DNA of 55,915 bases from positions 1 to 55,915 of the forward strand of contig JABDCC010000008.1 in the NCBI GenBank assembly GCA_013288335.1, read 5' to 3'. Source of the stretch: Alphaproteobacteria bacterium. GTDB taxonomy: Bacteria; Pseudomonadota; Alphaproteobacteria; Rickettsiales; JABCZZ01. The notes below the pieces were generated by a model, which worked only from the letters and a program-made list of their open reading frames with translations, did not search any database and had not been told where the DNA came from. Of this stretch, positions 18,020-29,301 are shown in pieces; position 1 is the stretch's first letter; each line of letters starts with the position of its first letter. The position numbers and the translations under genes were made by a program.

Positions 18020-19594
18020 TTAATGCGCTGCCACTACATCGTCGGTTTTTGCTTTGCGTGGATTATTATACGGCATGAATAATGCGACAATCGCAAGTGA
18101 GCCCATCACTAAAGTCACTGCCCAAAACGCATCGCTAAAGGCCATGATGCTAGCCTGTTTAGCAAGCTCTGCGTAAATGCGCCCCATAGCAATATGTGTG
18201 GCGGATGCAAGATTATTTCCCTGTGCTAGGGCAGCACTAATGTAATTATTCAGTGTATAACGGTAACCTGTGTTTGCGGCAGACAGGTTGCTGCCCAAAT
18301 AAGTTTGATGAATTTGCTGATGACGCGTTACATAGCTTACCATCATTGCAATACCGGCGCTGCCGCCCAAATTACGTGACATTGCAAAAATAGCCGATGC
18401 ATTGCTGCTTTTTTCTTTGGGGATATGGGTGAAGGCAAGGGCACTGATCGGTACGAACAGAAACGGCAACCCTATTACCTGGAATATGCGCATCATAACA
18501 AAGGTGGAATAGTCGGATTGCGGCGATACATGCATGGTAATCCACATGCCAAATGCCGAGAGTGCCATGCCAATGGAAACAAGGTAACGCGATGGCATAT
18601 AACCTACTAGTTTTCCAGCCAGAGGCATAAAGAATATCACCGCAATACCTCCGGGCGAAAGCACAAGACCGGCAAGCGTCGCATCGTAACCAAAGTTGGA
18701 TTGCACCAGAAATGGCAGAAGCGTACTGCTGCCATAAAGGCTGGCGCCGATAAAAAACATCATCATGCAGGAAAGGCCAAAGCTAGGCTCGGCAAGCAAT
18801 CTTAAATCTACCACCGGATGTTTTTGTTTGAGCAACCAGGCCACTGCCACGGTAAGGCATACGGCACTTACAATGGAAAAATAGGTTATGAAATTACTTG
18901 CGAACCAATCGTCCTGCTGGCCTTTATCGAGCACTACCTGCAACGTACCGAGCCCTAATGCAATCAGACCCAAACCAATATAATCAATAGAGATAAGGCC
19001 TTTTGCCTCTGCGTGCGGCGGGTCTTGCACCATTCTTCCCACCATGATGAATGCAAAGATACCCACCGGTACATTCATAAAAAATATCCACTCCCAACTG
19101 AAATTATCAGTGATGTAGCCACCGAGTGTTGGGCCAAGAATTGGCGCGACGATCATGGTAATGCCAGTAATCCCAAACACTGCTCCGCGCATTTGTGGTG
19201 GAAATGCATCGAGGATAATTGCCTGCTGGACGGGTTGCAATCCGCCGCCGGAAAGCCCTTGCAAAAGCCGGAAGAAAATTAGCATTCCTAGCGAATTTGA
19301 CATACCGCAGGCAAAAGAAGTTGCGGTAAACATAGCGATGCAAAGCATAAAAAAGCGCTTGCGGCCAAATACGCTGGAAAGCCAGCCTGACAAAGGCAGG
19401 ATAATTCCGTTTGCGACCAGATAAGAAGTGAGTACCCAGGTGCTTTCATCCTGGCTTGCGCCTAAGGTTCCGGCGATGTGAGTGAGTGAGACGTTAGTAA
19501 TGGTAGTATCGAGCACTTCCATGAAGGCGGCAAGACTCACCACCACTGCAATCAGCCATGGATTATAGGCAGTTGCTGGAGTAGAAGTTTCCAT
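18020..19594 (-). CDS. EmrB/QacA-family MFS drug exporter (DHA2)
   Basis: A 524-residue inner-membrane transporter with about 14 spans. It carries the DHA2 signature LDTTITNVSLTHIAGTLGAS, the STWVLTSYLVANGIILPLSGW segment, motif A-like GRKRFFM, RLLQGLSGGGLQPVQQAI and motif C VAPILGPTLGGYI. Paired with the EmrA-like adaptor upstream (6-base gap) and the NodT-like duct downstream, it should export hydrophobic compounds using the proton gradient. The specific substrate cannot be read from the sequence. Confidence 0.93.
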   Translation of the reverse strand: METSTPATAYNPWLIAVVVSLAAFMEVLDTTITNVSLTHIAGTLGASQDESTWVLTSYLVANGIILPLSGWLSSVFGRKRFFMLCIAMFTATSFACGMSNSLGMLIFFRLLQGLSGGGLQPVQQAIILDAFPPQMRGAVFGITGITMIVAPILGPTLGGYITDNFSWEWIFFMNVPVGIFAFIMVGRMVQDPPHAEAKGLISIDYIGLGLIALGLGTLQVVLDKGQQDDWFASNFITYFSIVSAVCLTVAVAWLLKQKHPVVDLRLLAEPSFGLSCMMMFFIGASLYGSSTLLPFLVQSNFGYDATLAGLVLSPGGIAVIFFMPLAGKLVGYMPSRYLVSIGMALSAFGMWITMHVSPQSDYSTFVMMRIFQVIGLPFLFVPISALAFTHIPKEKSSNASAIFAMSRNLGGSAGIAMMVSYVTRHQQIHQTYLGSNLSAANTGYRYTLNNYISAALAQGNNLASATHIAMGRIYAELAKQASIMAFSDAFWAVTLVMGSLAIVALFMPYNNPRKAKTDDVVAAH

Positions 19595-19600
19595 AAAAAC

Positions 19601-20635
19601 CTACTTTGTGTAAACCGTTGGCACCACTGACATGCCCACCCCAATTGGCAATGCTGGGTCAGGCTCAGAATCAAAAAGTATTTTTACCGGGACACGTTGC
19701 ACAATTTTTACAAAATTTCCGGTAGCATTTTCCGGCGGGAATGCAGAGAATCTGCTGCCGGTTCCGGTTTGTATGCTATCTACCTTTCCAGAGAGTTTTA
19801 ATTTCGGAAATGCATCGATATGGATATCGACTTTATCACCCGGATGCATATGGGAAAGTTGGGTTTCCTTGAAATTAGCAACTACCCATAAATTATTATT
19901 CACAATCGATCCAAACATCTGCCCGGGCTGTACGTAGTCGCCTTGTTCGACGCTGCGGTTAGTAATATGACCGCTTTGCTGTGCGATAACTTTAGTATTT
20001 GCAAGATCTGATTCCGCCTGTGCCAGATCAGCCTCGGCCTGTTTAACTTGTGCAGCTTGCGCTTCGGTATTAGATTTTGCCGAGGCTATCACCTTGGGTG
20101 CGGTTTCAGCGGAGCGCAGCTTTGCTTTTGCATCCTCTAAATTGGATAGCGCGGTTTTTTCTGCGGCAATGGCAGCATCAAGCTGTTCGGTGGAGCGTGC
20201 TTCTTTGCTTAACCCCTGCAAGCGTTTTAAATCACTGTTGGCTTTTGCCCAGTTGGCTTCCGCAGCATTTACCTGCGCTTGCGCGGCGTCTAAATTAGAA
20301 GGCGCAGAAATCATAGTGGTATCGAGTGTGCGGCTGGATGCAGTATGACCGGCGCGTGCTGCAGCGAGCGCTGCAATGGCGTGGTCACGGCGTATGATAT
20401 AGTCGGTCGGATCAATCTCCAAAAGCACATCGCCAGCGTTTACCATCTGGTTGTCTTTCATATTGAGGGTCTTTACAAATCCGCCAACTTTCGTGGATAT
20501 AGTGACTATATGCGCGTCAATCTGCGCGTCATCGGTGGATTCTTCCCCGGCATGGATTAACAGATATATACCGCAGACAGCTACTGAAACAGCGACAATG
20601 GTTATAATGCCAATAGATTTTTTGGAGAATTTCAT
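19601..20635 (-). CDS. EmrA/HlyD-family membrane fusion protein
   Basis: A 344-residue periplasmic adaptor with an N-terminal membrane anchor (SIGIITIVAVSVAVCGIYLL), the TDDAQIDAHIVTISTKVGGFV lipoyl-half motif, a long Ala/Glu-rich coiled-coil hairpin (about residues 80-200), then the second lipoyl half (TKVIAQQSGHITNRSVEQGD) and a beta-barrel domain with DKVDIHIDAFP. I chose the ATG at 20635; a TTG at 20671 would add 12 residues. No clear ribosome site precedes either. It is the first gene of the efflux operon, so that operon's promoter should lie in 20636-20870, where I see no convincing consensus. Confidence 0.92.
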   Translation of the reverse strand: MKFSKKSIGIITIVAVSVAVCGIYLLIHAGEESTDDAQIDAHIVTISTKVGGFVKTLNMKDNQMVNAGDVLLEIDPTDYIIRRDHAIAALAAARAGHTASSRTLDTTMISAPSNLDAAQAQVNAAEANWAKANSDLKRLQGLSKEARSTEQLDAAIAAEKTALSNLEDAKAKLRSAETAPKVIASAKSNTEAQAAQVKQAEADLAQAESDLANTKVIAQQSGHITNRSVEQGDYVQPGQMFGSIVNNNLWVVANFKETQLSHMHPGDKVDIHIDAFPKLKLSGKVDSIQTGTGSRFSAFPPENATGNFVKIVQRVPVKILFDSEPDPALPIGVGMSVVPTVYTK

Positions 20636-20870
20636 GAAACTATTGATAGAGATTTTCTGCGCTTTTTGCAAAGCAAAATCACTGCCTCGGCAGCTTTCTA
20701 AAAAAATATTGCTTTTTTATTTCAGGAGTATTCTGAACATTGCAAATAATTAATGTGGTGGTGAAATTGCCCTAACAATAATAATGTACTATGAGCTCAA
20801 GTTAAATGAATATCAGGGTGAAGGAATTTTTCCAAACCGCATTTAACACTTGAAACCTAGGAGAACATTT

Positions 20871-21101
20871 ATGAATAAACTTCTTGCAACCGTTGCAGCT
20901 CTCGCAATCCTTTCCGCTTCTGCAGCAGTATATGCCGCTGACGAATCAATGGCGCCAACCACTGCAACTAACACTGCCGCACCAGCAAAGTCTGATGCTG
21001 CTCCTGTTAAAGCGAAAAAAGCTCCAAAGAAAGCGAAAAAAGCTGCTAAAAAGAGCAAAAGCAAAAAAGCTGCGAAACCAGCTGCTGACACAACTAAGTA
21101 A
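20871..21101 (+). CDS. Small secreted Lys/Ala-rich protein
   Basis: A 76-residue protein: a clear signal peptide (MNKLLATVAALAILSASAAV, with cleavage likely after VYA) and a mature part made almost only of Ala, Lys, Pro, Ser and Thr, with repeated KKA/KAKKA units. TAGGAG 8 bases before the ATG is one of the best ribosome sites in the window, and a strong terminator follows, so it is probably a well-expressed single-gene transcript. The mature part resembles histone H1-like tails, but the signal peptide points to the periplasm. Binding to lipopolysaccharide, peptidoglycan or DNA would be speculation. Confidence 0.75.
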   Translation: MNKLLATVAALAILSASAAVYAADESMAPTTATNTAAPAKSDAAPVKAKKAPKKAKKAAKKSKSKKAAKPAADTTK

Positions 21102-21124
21102 TCTTAGGGTTATTTAGCCAAAGA

Positions 21125-21161
21125 ACCCGCGTCAGGCAGCCTGTCTGGCGCGGTTTTTTTT
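21125..21161 (+). terminator. Rho-independent terminator
   Basis: CCCGCGTCAGGCAG pairs with CTGTCTGGCGCGG (two G-U pairs), followed by eight T residues. It ends the Lys/Ala-rich gene and separates it from the response regulator at 21178. Confidence 0.88.
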
Positions 21162-21177
21162 AAACCATAGTAGAATT

Positions 21178-21864
21178 ATGCGAATACTTGTAGTTGAGGA
21201 CGATAAAAGTAATGCCGAATATGTACGTGAAGGCCTGATTGAATCCGGCCATAATGTTGACATATCCTCTGATGGCATGGACGGCCTTTATATGGCCACC
21301 GAACAAAAATATGACGCGCTCATTATTGACCGCATGTTGCCAAAGCTTGATGGACTCGCGCTCATTCAGGCGCTCAGATCTTCAGGTAATAAAACCCCGG
21401 TGTTGGTACTCAGCTCACTTGCAAAAGTGGAAGAGCGCGTGAAGGGTTTACGCTCCGGCGGAGATGATTATCTAGTAAAACCGTTTGCGTTTTCGGAACT
21501 TCTTGCCCGCATTGAAACACTGACAAGACGGGGAGGGAATGTCGCGCAGTCCGAACAAGGCCAACTGCAGGTGGGCAATCTGGTGATGAATTTACTCAGC
21601 CACACCGTTACACGCGATGGCAAAAATATACCACTGCAGAACCGCGAGTTCAAACTGCTGGAATTCCTTATGCGCCATGCCGATCAGGTGGTGACGCGCA
21701 CAATGTTGCTTGAGGGGGTGTGGGATTTTTATTTTAACCCGCAAACCAACCTGATAGATGCCCAAGTTAGCAAATTGCGTCAGAAGATTGATAAAGGATT
21801 TGATAAATCACTGATTCACACTATCCGTGGCGCCGGATATAAAGTAAGTGCAAATGGGCCCTAG
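21178..21864 (+). CDS. OmpR/PhoB-family response regulator
   Basis: A 228-residue two-domain regulator. The receiver domain has acidic residues VEDD near the start, phospho-acceptor Asp51 in LIIDRMLP, and Lys101 in DDYLVKPF. Residues 130-225 form a winged helix (LQNREFKLLEFLMRHADQVV, DAQVSKLRQKI, IHTIRGAGYKV). It shares an operon with the kinase 18 bases downstream and should be its phosphorylation target. Promoters it controls cannot be read here; the adjacent efflux operon, Lys/Ala-rich gene and MFS gene are candidates by position only. Confidence 0.93.
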   Translation: MRILVVEDDKSNAEYVREGLIESGHNVDISSDGMDGLYMATEQKYDALIIDRMLPKLDGLALIQALRSSGNKTPVLVLSSLAKVEERVKGLRSGGDDYLVKPFAFSELLARIETLTRRGGNVAQSEQGQLQVGNLVMNLLSHTVTRDGKNIPLQNREFKLLEFLMRHADQVVTRTMLLEGVWDFYFNPQTNLIDAQVSKLRQKIDKGFDKSLIHTIRGAGYKVSANGP

Positions 21865-21882
21865 CGGTTCTATAACTAACCC

Positions 21883-23286
21883 ATGATGATTTTTCCGCGT
21901 AAACTATTTCACTCTACCATCTTCCGCCTTACGCTGCTGAATGCGGCGTTTTTTTGTATTTCGATTATTGCCATTCTTACGTTCGTCTATTTTGCAACCG
22001 TGCGTGAGATGGAAAGCCAGATTAAACACCGCATCACCATACAAATAACCCAGGCGCAATCGGTGTATAAGGCGCGCGGCCTTGAGGAGCTTAAAAAACA
22101 AATTTCTGAATTTATTGAAGAGGATGATGAAGGACTGTTTATTTATGTTCTGGTGGATAAGCAGGGCAAGACCATCATCGGAAATATGGAAAGCTGGCCT
22201 GAGGATTTTGAGTATTCAGAAAACTGGCTGATGTTTGATTTAGAATCCAGAAATGCTAGTGAAGCGCCGCATATTCTGGCGCGCGACGTTACATTTCCGG
22301 ATGGTACCCGGCTGCTAGTCGGTTACAGTTTAAAAGGTCCCGAGCGCGCAAAGAAAACTATGTTTGACGTAGTATGCGCAAGTATCTTGCTCGCATTTAT
22401 TATCACCGGCTTTGGTGGCACGATGTTTTCCGGTGTTATTCGCAGAAGGCTTGAGAAAGTGAACCAGATTTGTTCGCAGGTGATTGGTGGTAACCTCGAT
22501 GTAAAAGTACCGCTTACCGGTGGTGCCGATGAGTTTGATCACCTGGCAAGCAATGTCAACACCATGCTTGCGCGTATTGCCGAATTGGTAAATGGTTTGA
22601 AACAAGCTTCCGACAATATCGCGCATGATTTACGTACACCGCTGAACCGTCACCGCATACGCATGGAGGGGATTCTGAATCATCCTTTAGAGCCCAACAA
22701 AATAAATGAAAATATCAAAGCGGGCATTGAAGAAGTGGATATGATTGTAGAAACGCTCAATTCCATTTTACGTATTTCTCAAGCGCAGGCAGGGGTGGCA
22801 AGCGGCCATTTTGTCACGTTTGATTTGTCGATGGTGATGACCAGCGTCATTGAATTTTACGAAGAGTTTGCAAGCCAAAAACATATTGCCATGCAGAGCA
22901 GTATCCCTACAGGTATTTTTGCCTATGGTGACAAACCGCTCATTACGCAATCCATCGCAAACCTGATTGATAATGCCATCAAATACACTCCCAAAGGCGG
23001 AAGTATATCGGTAGCGCTCGCGCAATATGAGCAGTTTATTGAGTGCATCGTGGCAGATAACGGCCCCGGAATTCCAGCGGATTTTTATGATAAAGTGAAA
23101 GAACGGTTTTTCCGTATGGAAGAAAGCCGCACCTCTGCGGGTACCGGATTAGGCCTCAGCCTTGTGGATGCGGTAGCAAAACTGCATCGCGGTGAGCTTT
23201 TGTTGCAGGATAACAACCCAGGGCTTAAAGCGACACTCCGCCTTGCTATTGTGGCTTCGCAAGATTCTGCTCCACCAGCCGCATAA
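21883..23286 (+). CDS. Sensor histidine kinase
   Basis: A 467-residue membrane kinase: first membrane span about residues 15-40, a periplasmic domain of about 120 residues rich in acidic residues, a second span about 160-185, a HAMP linker, the H-box with His248 in ASDNIAHDLRTPLNR, and an ATPase domain with the N-box (NLIDNAIKYTP), G1 (DNGPGIP) and G2 (GTGLGLSLV). It partners the preceding OmpR-type regulator. The periplasmic domain is not one I recognise. Its 3' end overlaps the convergent MFS gene by 41 bases. Confidence 0.93.
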   Translation: MMIFPRKLFHSTIFRLTLLNAAFFCISIIAILTFVYFATVREMESQIKHRITIQITQAQSVYKARGLEELKKQISEFIEEDDEGLFIYVLVDKQGKTIIGNMESWPEDFEYSENWLMFDLESRNASEAPHILARDVTFPDGTRLLVGYSLKGPERAKKTMFDVVCASILLAFIITGFGGTMFSGVIRRRLEKVNQICSQVIGGNLDVKVPLTGGADEFDHLASNVNTMLARIAELVNGLKQASDNIAHDLRTPLNRHRIRMEGILNHPLEPNKINENIKAGIEEVDMIVETLNSILRISQAQAGVASGHFVTFDLSMVMTSVIEFYEEFASQKHIAMQSSIPTGIFAYGDKPLITQSIANLIDNAIKYTPKGGSISVALAQYEQFIECIVADNGPGIPADFYDKVKERFFRMEESRTSAGTGLGLSLVDAVAKLHRGELLLQDNNPGLKATLRLAIVASQDSAPPAA

Positions 23287-24463
23287 GTACTGGTACTAAC
23301 AGTGAAATCGCGGCGGCGATCACTGCAAGAATTTCCATGCCGTTTAAACTTCCGTCATTATTTTCGGTAAGCAGCTTGGTGGAAAGAAATGCGCCCGCTG
23401 CCATGCCCGCGCCCTGCACGCAGGACATCAGCGACATAAATCCGGCGCGCTCCTCAGGAGTTGGAATTTTGGTGGCAAGGGTAGTGGAGCTTACGTTGCG
23501 CATACCCATGGCAAACATAAACAGCGTAAAGAACATCATCACCGACATATGATGCAAGGGACGAATAAAAGTAAGCCAGAGGACGGTGATATAAGTAAGC
23601 ATACTGATGAAGCTGGTGGTAGATGCGTTTAAGCGGTCAATCAGTTTTCCGGTGATTCGCAAGGTGAAGAAGCTCACCATGCCGCCGATGCTATAGAGCC
23701 AGCCCAGATTCGCGCGCGGATAATGCAGGTTAAACTGCACATACGCAGAAATGTTAGGAATAATCATGAAACTCGCAAGCATCGCGAGAATAATATAGAA
23801 ATAGGTGAGGGCATTAAGCGGTTTGAGCGCGAGATGCAAAAGATAACGCAGTGACACATGCTGGTGCACATGCAATGCGAGATGCGCGCGCATGGCGGGC
23901 ATGAGTTTGTAAGCAATCAGCATGACGCCGCAGCCCATAAGCGAAGTGCAGAAGAATGGCGTTGACCATTTGTCCAAGTGCGCCATTTCCAAACCAAATG
24001 GCACGCCAAACACGGCAGCGAGCGAAAACGCGCCCATGACTTTGCCCATTGCCTCACCGCGTCTCTCAGGCGGCACGGTATCGGCGACAATTGACCAAGC
24101 GATGGAAGTAGCGGGGCCGCCAAAGAGGCCAGCAAGGATGCGGCAGGCAAGCAGACTGTGAAAATTCCATGCAAAGCCGCCAAGCGTCGTGGCAACAATC
24201 AGCCCAAAAATGGCAACGAGCAGAGCCGTTTTGCGGTCGAGCCTGTCAATGAAGGTGGAGGAAATAATTCCGGCAACGGCGGAGGCTGCGGTGTAGCTGC
24301 CACCAATCCAGCCGAGATCGGTGTTGGCAATGCCAAGTACCTGGCCGAAGTCGGGGCCGAGAGGCATCACCATCATGAAATCGAGAATGTTCACAAACTG
24401 CACCATGCCGACAATCAGCAGAATCGAACGCTCGGAAATATTGGGGTAGAGGGACGTGGACAT
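23246..24463 (-). CDS. MFS transporter (DHA1-like)
   Basis: A 405-residue protein with about 12 hydrophobic spans. Family features include VQFVNILDFMMVMPLGPDF in span one, FIDRLDRKTALL (motif A) after span two, and a long central loop rich in His (AHLALHVHQHVSLRYLL). The overall pattern is that of drug or sugar-efflux DHA1 members; the substrate cannot be predicted. It converges on the kinase gene with a 41-base overlap. Confidence 0.88.
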   Translation of the reverse strand: MSTSLYPNISERSILLIVGMVQFVNILDFMMVMPLGPDFGQVLGIANTDLGWIGGSYTAASAVAGIISSTFIDRLDRKTALLVAIFGLIVATTLGGFAWNFHSLLACRILAGLFGGPATSIAWSIVADTVPPERRGEAMGKVMGAFSLAAVFGVPFGLEMAHLDKWSTPFFCTSLMGCGVMLIAYKLMPAMRAHLALHVHQHVSLRYLLHLALKPLNALTYFYIILAMLASFMIIPNISAYVQFNLHYPRANLGWLYSIGGMVSFFTLRITGKLIDRLNASTTSFISMLTYITVLWLTFIRPLHHMSVMMFFTLFMFAMGMRNVSSTTLATKIPTPEERAGFMSLMSCVQGAGMAAGAFLSTKLLTENNDGSLNGMEILAVIAAAISLLVPVLMRLVEQNLAKPQ

Positions 24464-24597
24464 GATTATTTTGAATTTATTGCGCCAAATTAGCCTGTTA
24501 ACATACTTAATGGAAGTAGAAAATCACTTTAACTATATCTTAATAGTTTATTGATATTCTTCTCTCATCTTAAAAGACTGCGTTTAGGGGGGTATGT

Positions 24598-25332
24598 ATG
24601 AGCAAAGAAGACGACAAATATATTTTTATCGTAAGGCACGGCCAGTCGGAGGGCAATGTCGATGAAACCGTACATCAGAAGAAGGCAGACTGGCAGATTG
24701 AGCTCAGTGAATTAGGTCATCAGCAAGCCCGTAAAGCTGGTGAATTTATGGAAGCCTATCTTCAAGGCCCTGAATTGATAGGAAAGAAATTATGTGCTTG
24801 GAGAAGTCCTTATAAACGCACACGTCAAACTCATGCAGGAATCATGCGATCCATGGAGCCGTTTGTAGAGAATGTATATGAAACGGATAAATTGCGCGAA
24901 CAGGAGCAAGGTCTTTGGGATGGGCTCACTGATGCAGAGAAAGAACGATTATACCCCAATGAATGGAAAAATTATAGAAAAAATACTGGTGAGGATTGGC
25001 TAGGTAAATATTTTGCGCGATATTTTGGCGGTGAAAGCGGCGCCGATGTTGCCTTGAGGGTGGCACAATTTCAGGAGAGTCTTTTCAGGGATATTAATGA
25101 AGGGCAGAAATACCATTTCATCACTTCCCATGGCGCTACCAATCGTATATTCGTTCAGCAATTTATGCACTATCCATTTGAATGGCTCGCCAAAGAACCG
25201 AACCCCGGAAATTGCCACATTCGTCTCATAAAAGGCAATAAAATCGATGGATATAAAGATATGGGCTATATCTACACTGGACAGCAGGCCGAGATTGATG
25301 CCGCTAAAAAGAATATGGTCAAAACCAAATAA
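24598..25332 (+). CDS. Histidine phosphatase family protein
   Basis: A 244-residue protein with the RHG motif at residues 13-15 (IVRHGQSEGN), Arg in WRSPYKRTRQT, a catalytic Glu region in REQEQGLWDG and the second His in TSHGATNRIF. This is the phosphoglycerate-mutase-like histidine phosphatase fold; the divergence from GpmA and the unusual 25-residue Lys-rich tail make a phosphatase more likely than a glycolytic mutase. AGGGGGG lies 5 bases before the ATG. It is a single gene ending at a strong terminator. Confidence 0.85.
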   Translation: MSKEDDKYIFIVRHGQSEGNVDETVHQKKADWQIELSELGHQQARKAGEFMEAYLQGPELIGKKLCAWRSPYKRTRQTHAGIMRSMEPFVENVYETDKLREQEQGLWDGLTDAEKERLYPNEWKNYRKNTGEDWLGKYFARYFGGESGADVALRVAQFQESLFRDINEGQKYHFITSHGATNRIFVQQFMHYPFEWLAKEPNPGNCHIRLIKGNKIDGYKDMGYIYTGQQAEIDAAKKNMVKTK

Positions 25333-25343
25333 CTCTCCACAAC

Positions 25344-25382
25344 AAAAAACGCCCCGGAGATTTCTCTCTGGGGCGTTTTGTT
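25344..25382. terminator. Bidirectional Rho-independent terminator
   Basis: AACGCCCCGGAGA pairs with TCTCTGGGGCGTT across a TTTC loop. T-rich tracts follow on both strands (GTTTTG on +, GTTTTTTG on -). On the + strand it ends the phosphatase gene; on the - strand it lies about 20 bases beyond the 3' end of 5S rRNA and can end the rRNA transcript. Confidence 0.9.
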
Positions 25383-25404
25383 ATAAATAAGAACTGGCTT
25401 AGAA

Positions 25405-25522
25405 GGCTTGGCAGCGACCTACTCTCCCAAGACTTAAGTCTTAGTACCATTGGCGCGGAGCGTTTTCACGGTCGTGTTCGGGATGGGAACGTGTGTTTCC
25501 CACTCGCAATAACCACCAAGCC
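25405..25522 (-). rRNA. rrf: 5S ribosomal RNA
   Basis: The reverse strand reads GGCTTGGTGGTTATTGCGAG at the 5' end and GAGAGTAGGTCGCTGCCAAG near the 3' end; the two ends pair to form helix I. The conserved CCCATCCCGAACACG loop and GGTACTAAGACTTAAGTCTT segment are present. Length is about 118 bases. Ends are set by the terminal helix and may be off by a few bases. Confidence 0.95.
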
Positions 25523-25667
25523 ATCAAAGCCAGCTCTTATTCACATAAAGTGAACAGGTTTATTCTGATAATTTAGATGCACAAGAATTAAATAGTTAAT
25601 GTGCCACCAACTCAATAACTTTACCATTTTTTGCACTACATGCAATGTAAGCAGTATATAAAGTAAA
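25523..25667 (-). other. 23S-5S internal spacer
   Basis: About 145 bases between 23S and 5S, with no tRNA gene. Part of it (25599-25659) forms the 3' arm of the 23S processing stem. The rest is AT-rich with no other structure that I can see. Confidence 0.7.
25599..25659 (-). other. 3' arm of the 23S rRNA processing stem
   Basis: The + strand here reads ATGTGCCAC, then ATTTTTTGCACTACATGCAA and TGTAAG. The - strand leader of 23S (28506-28571) reads ATGTGCCAC, then ATTTTTTGCTCTGCATGTAG and TGTAAG. The two transcribed regions are therefore complementary across 23S, with an inner duplex of about 25 bp containing G-U pairs and an outer block of 9 bp. Such stems are RNase III substrates in pre-23S rRNA. 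Confidence 0.75.
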
Positions 25668-28470
<2,803 letters not shown>

Positions 28471-28475
28471 CGCAA

Positions 28476-28491
28476 ATGTTCAAAGAACACT
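28476..28491 (-). promoter_or_regulatory. boxA-like antitermination site
   Basis: The reverse strand reads GTGTTCTTTGAACATT just before 23S, close to the rRNA boxA consensus (TGCTCTTTAACA). boxA loads the Nus antitermination complex. Its place directly before 23S matches the second boxA of ordinary 16S-23S spacers, so it may be a remnant of a linked operon. Confidence 0.55.
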
Positions 28492-28505
28492 TACGTCTTG
28501 AGATA

Positions 28506-28571
28506 CTTATCTTACACTACATGCAGAGCAAAAAATTGTTCTGCACATAATTAAAGAGTTATGTGGCACAT
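28506..28571 (-). other. 5' arm of the 23S rRNA processing stem
   Basis: Complementary partner of 25599-25659 described above. It also holds a local hairpin: TGTGCAGAACAATTTTTTGC followed by TCTGCATG, in which GTGCAGA pairs with TCTGCAT. Confidence 0.7.
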
Positions 28572-28755
28572 TATTTTAATCAGCATCAACTCTTATGAAT
28601 TAGAATTTTTAATGTTTTGTCCACGAAGTCATCACACTTCGCAAAGCAAAACCTTCTAAAAAATAAGGGTTTTATCAGAAAAACCTATTCACAATATCTC
28701 ACAGCAGGTTCACACAGATAGACGTGCGAACACACCTTCTTTCGAAGGGAGGACA

Positions 28756-28784
28756 TTCATAGCGACACCCCCCATGAGTGTCAA
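28756..28784 (-). promoter_or_regulatory. Promoter of the 23S-5S unit
   Basis: On the reverse strand, TTGACA (28779-28784) is followed 17 bases later by TATGAA (28756-28761). An A/T-rich tract with runs of A lies immediately upstream, like the UP elements of strong rRNA promoters. Transcription would start near 28749, giving a leader of about 280 bases before 23S. It is divergent from the candidate clpS promoter. Confidence 0.7.
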
Positions 28785-28792
28785 CAACGATT

Positions 28793-28821
28793 TTGATTTT
28801 TTTTAACGGTTATTTTATATT
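28793..28821 (+). promoter_or_regulatory. Candidate clpS promoter
   Basis: TTGATT at 28793-28798 and TATATT at 28816-28821 are 17 bases apart, upstream of clpS and back to back with the rRNA promoter. The A/T tract between the two promoters could serve both. The predicted leader is about 140 bases; 28822-28965 shows no gene. Confidence 0.45.
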
Positions 28822-28965
28822 CGTGTTAATATGTCGCAACTGGCGGATTTGCTAGGGTTGCTGAGATCACGTATTTTGTCGCTCGTAATATTTTTCACAA
28901 AATAAGCATAAAGCGTGCGTAAGTTTTTTTACAAAAACCCGAATAATTGCTATATACACTATGGC

Positions 28966-29301
28966 ATGACAGTAAAAGACATAAAATCGTCGGAAGAAAA
29001 GCATGACGGGCTGCTTGTGCTTGAGCCAAAAACCTTGGCCAAAACGGCGCGTCCCCCTTTATATAAGGTGTTATTGCTCAATGACGACTACACGCCGATG
29101 GATTTTGTCGTCTGTATATTAAAGGACATTTTTCATAAAGGTCACGAAGAGGCAATTCGCATTATGTTTGAGGTGCATAAAAGTGGTATGGGAATTTGCG
29201 GGACTTTCACGCGCGACGTGGCGGAAACCAAGGTGGAGCACGTGACTGCGGAAGCGCGCAAGAATGAACACCCCCTGCAATGCATATTGGAGAAAGAATG
29301 A
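28966..29301 (+). CDS. clpS: ClpS adaptor of the ClpAP protease
   Basis: ClpS delivers N-degron substrates to ClpA. The 111-residue protein has the core motifs PPLYKVLLLNDDYTPMDFV, the helix ILKDIFHKGHEEAIRIM with the conserved H-x-G pattern, VHKSGMGICGTFTRDVAETK and the C-terminal ARKNEHPLQCILEKE. The N-terminal tail is disordered-like, as in the family. I start at the ATG at 28966; the frame is open to 28915 but without a ribosome site. An out-of-frame ATG at 28961 gives only Met-Ala-stop. clpA is not in the window. The stop overlaps queD as ATGA. Confidence 0.95.
   Translation: MTVKDIKSSEEKHDGLLVLEPKTLAKTARPPLYKVLLLNDDYTPMDFVVCILKDIFHKGHEEAIRIMFEVHKSGMGICGTFTRDVAETKVEHVTAEARKNEHPLQCILEKE

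Larger units (their letters stand above)
28471..28755 (-). other. 23S rRNA leader region
   Basis: About 285 bases between the inferred rRNA transcription start and the 23S 5' end, with no gene and no tRNA. It holds the boxA-like motif and the 5' arm of the processing stem. Positions 28620-28740 contain further small inverted repeats but nothing that I can name. Confidence 0.6.

Noticed and set aside
20843-21091. An 82-codon hydrophobic reverse frame
   Set aside because: Antisense of Lys/Ala-rich codons gives Phe/Ala-rich text by necessity.
24598-25332. Histidine phosphatase as glycolytic phosphoglycerate mutase
   Set aside because: Only the RHG and SHG motifs match; the rest differs from GpmA and the tail is unusual.
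28471-28965. A hidden 16S or tRNA gene upstream of 23S
   Set aside because: Only about 500 bases, with promoters, leader structures and the clpS upstream region; no tRNA-like T-loop or 16S signature is visible.
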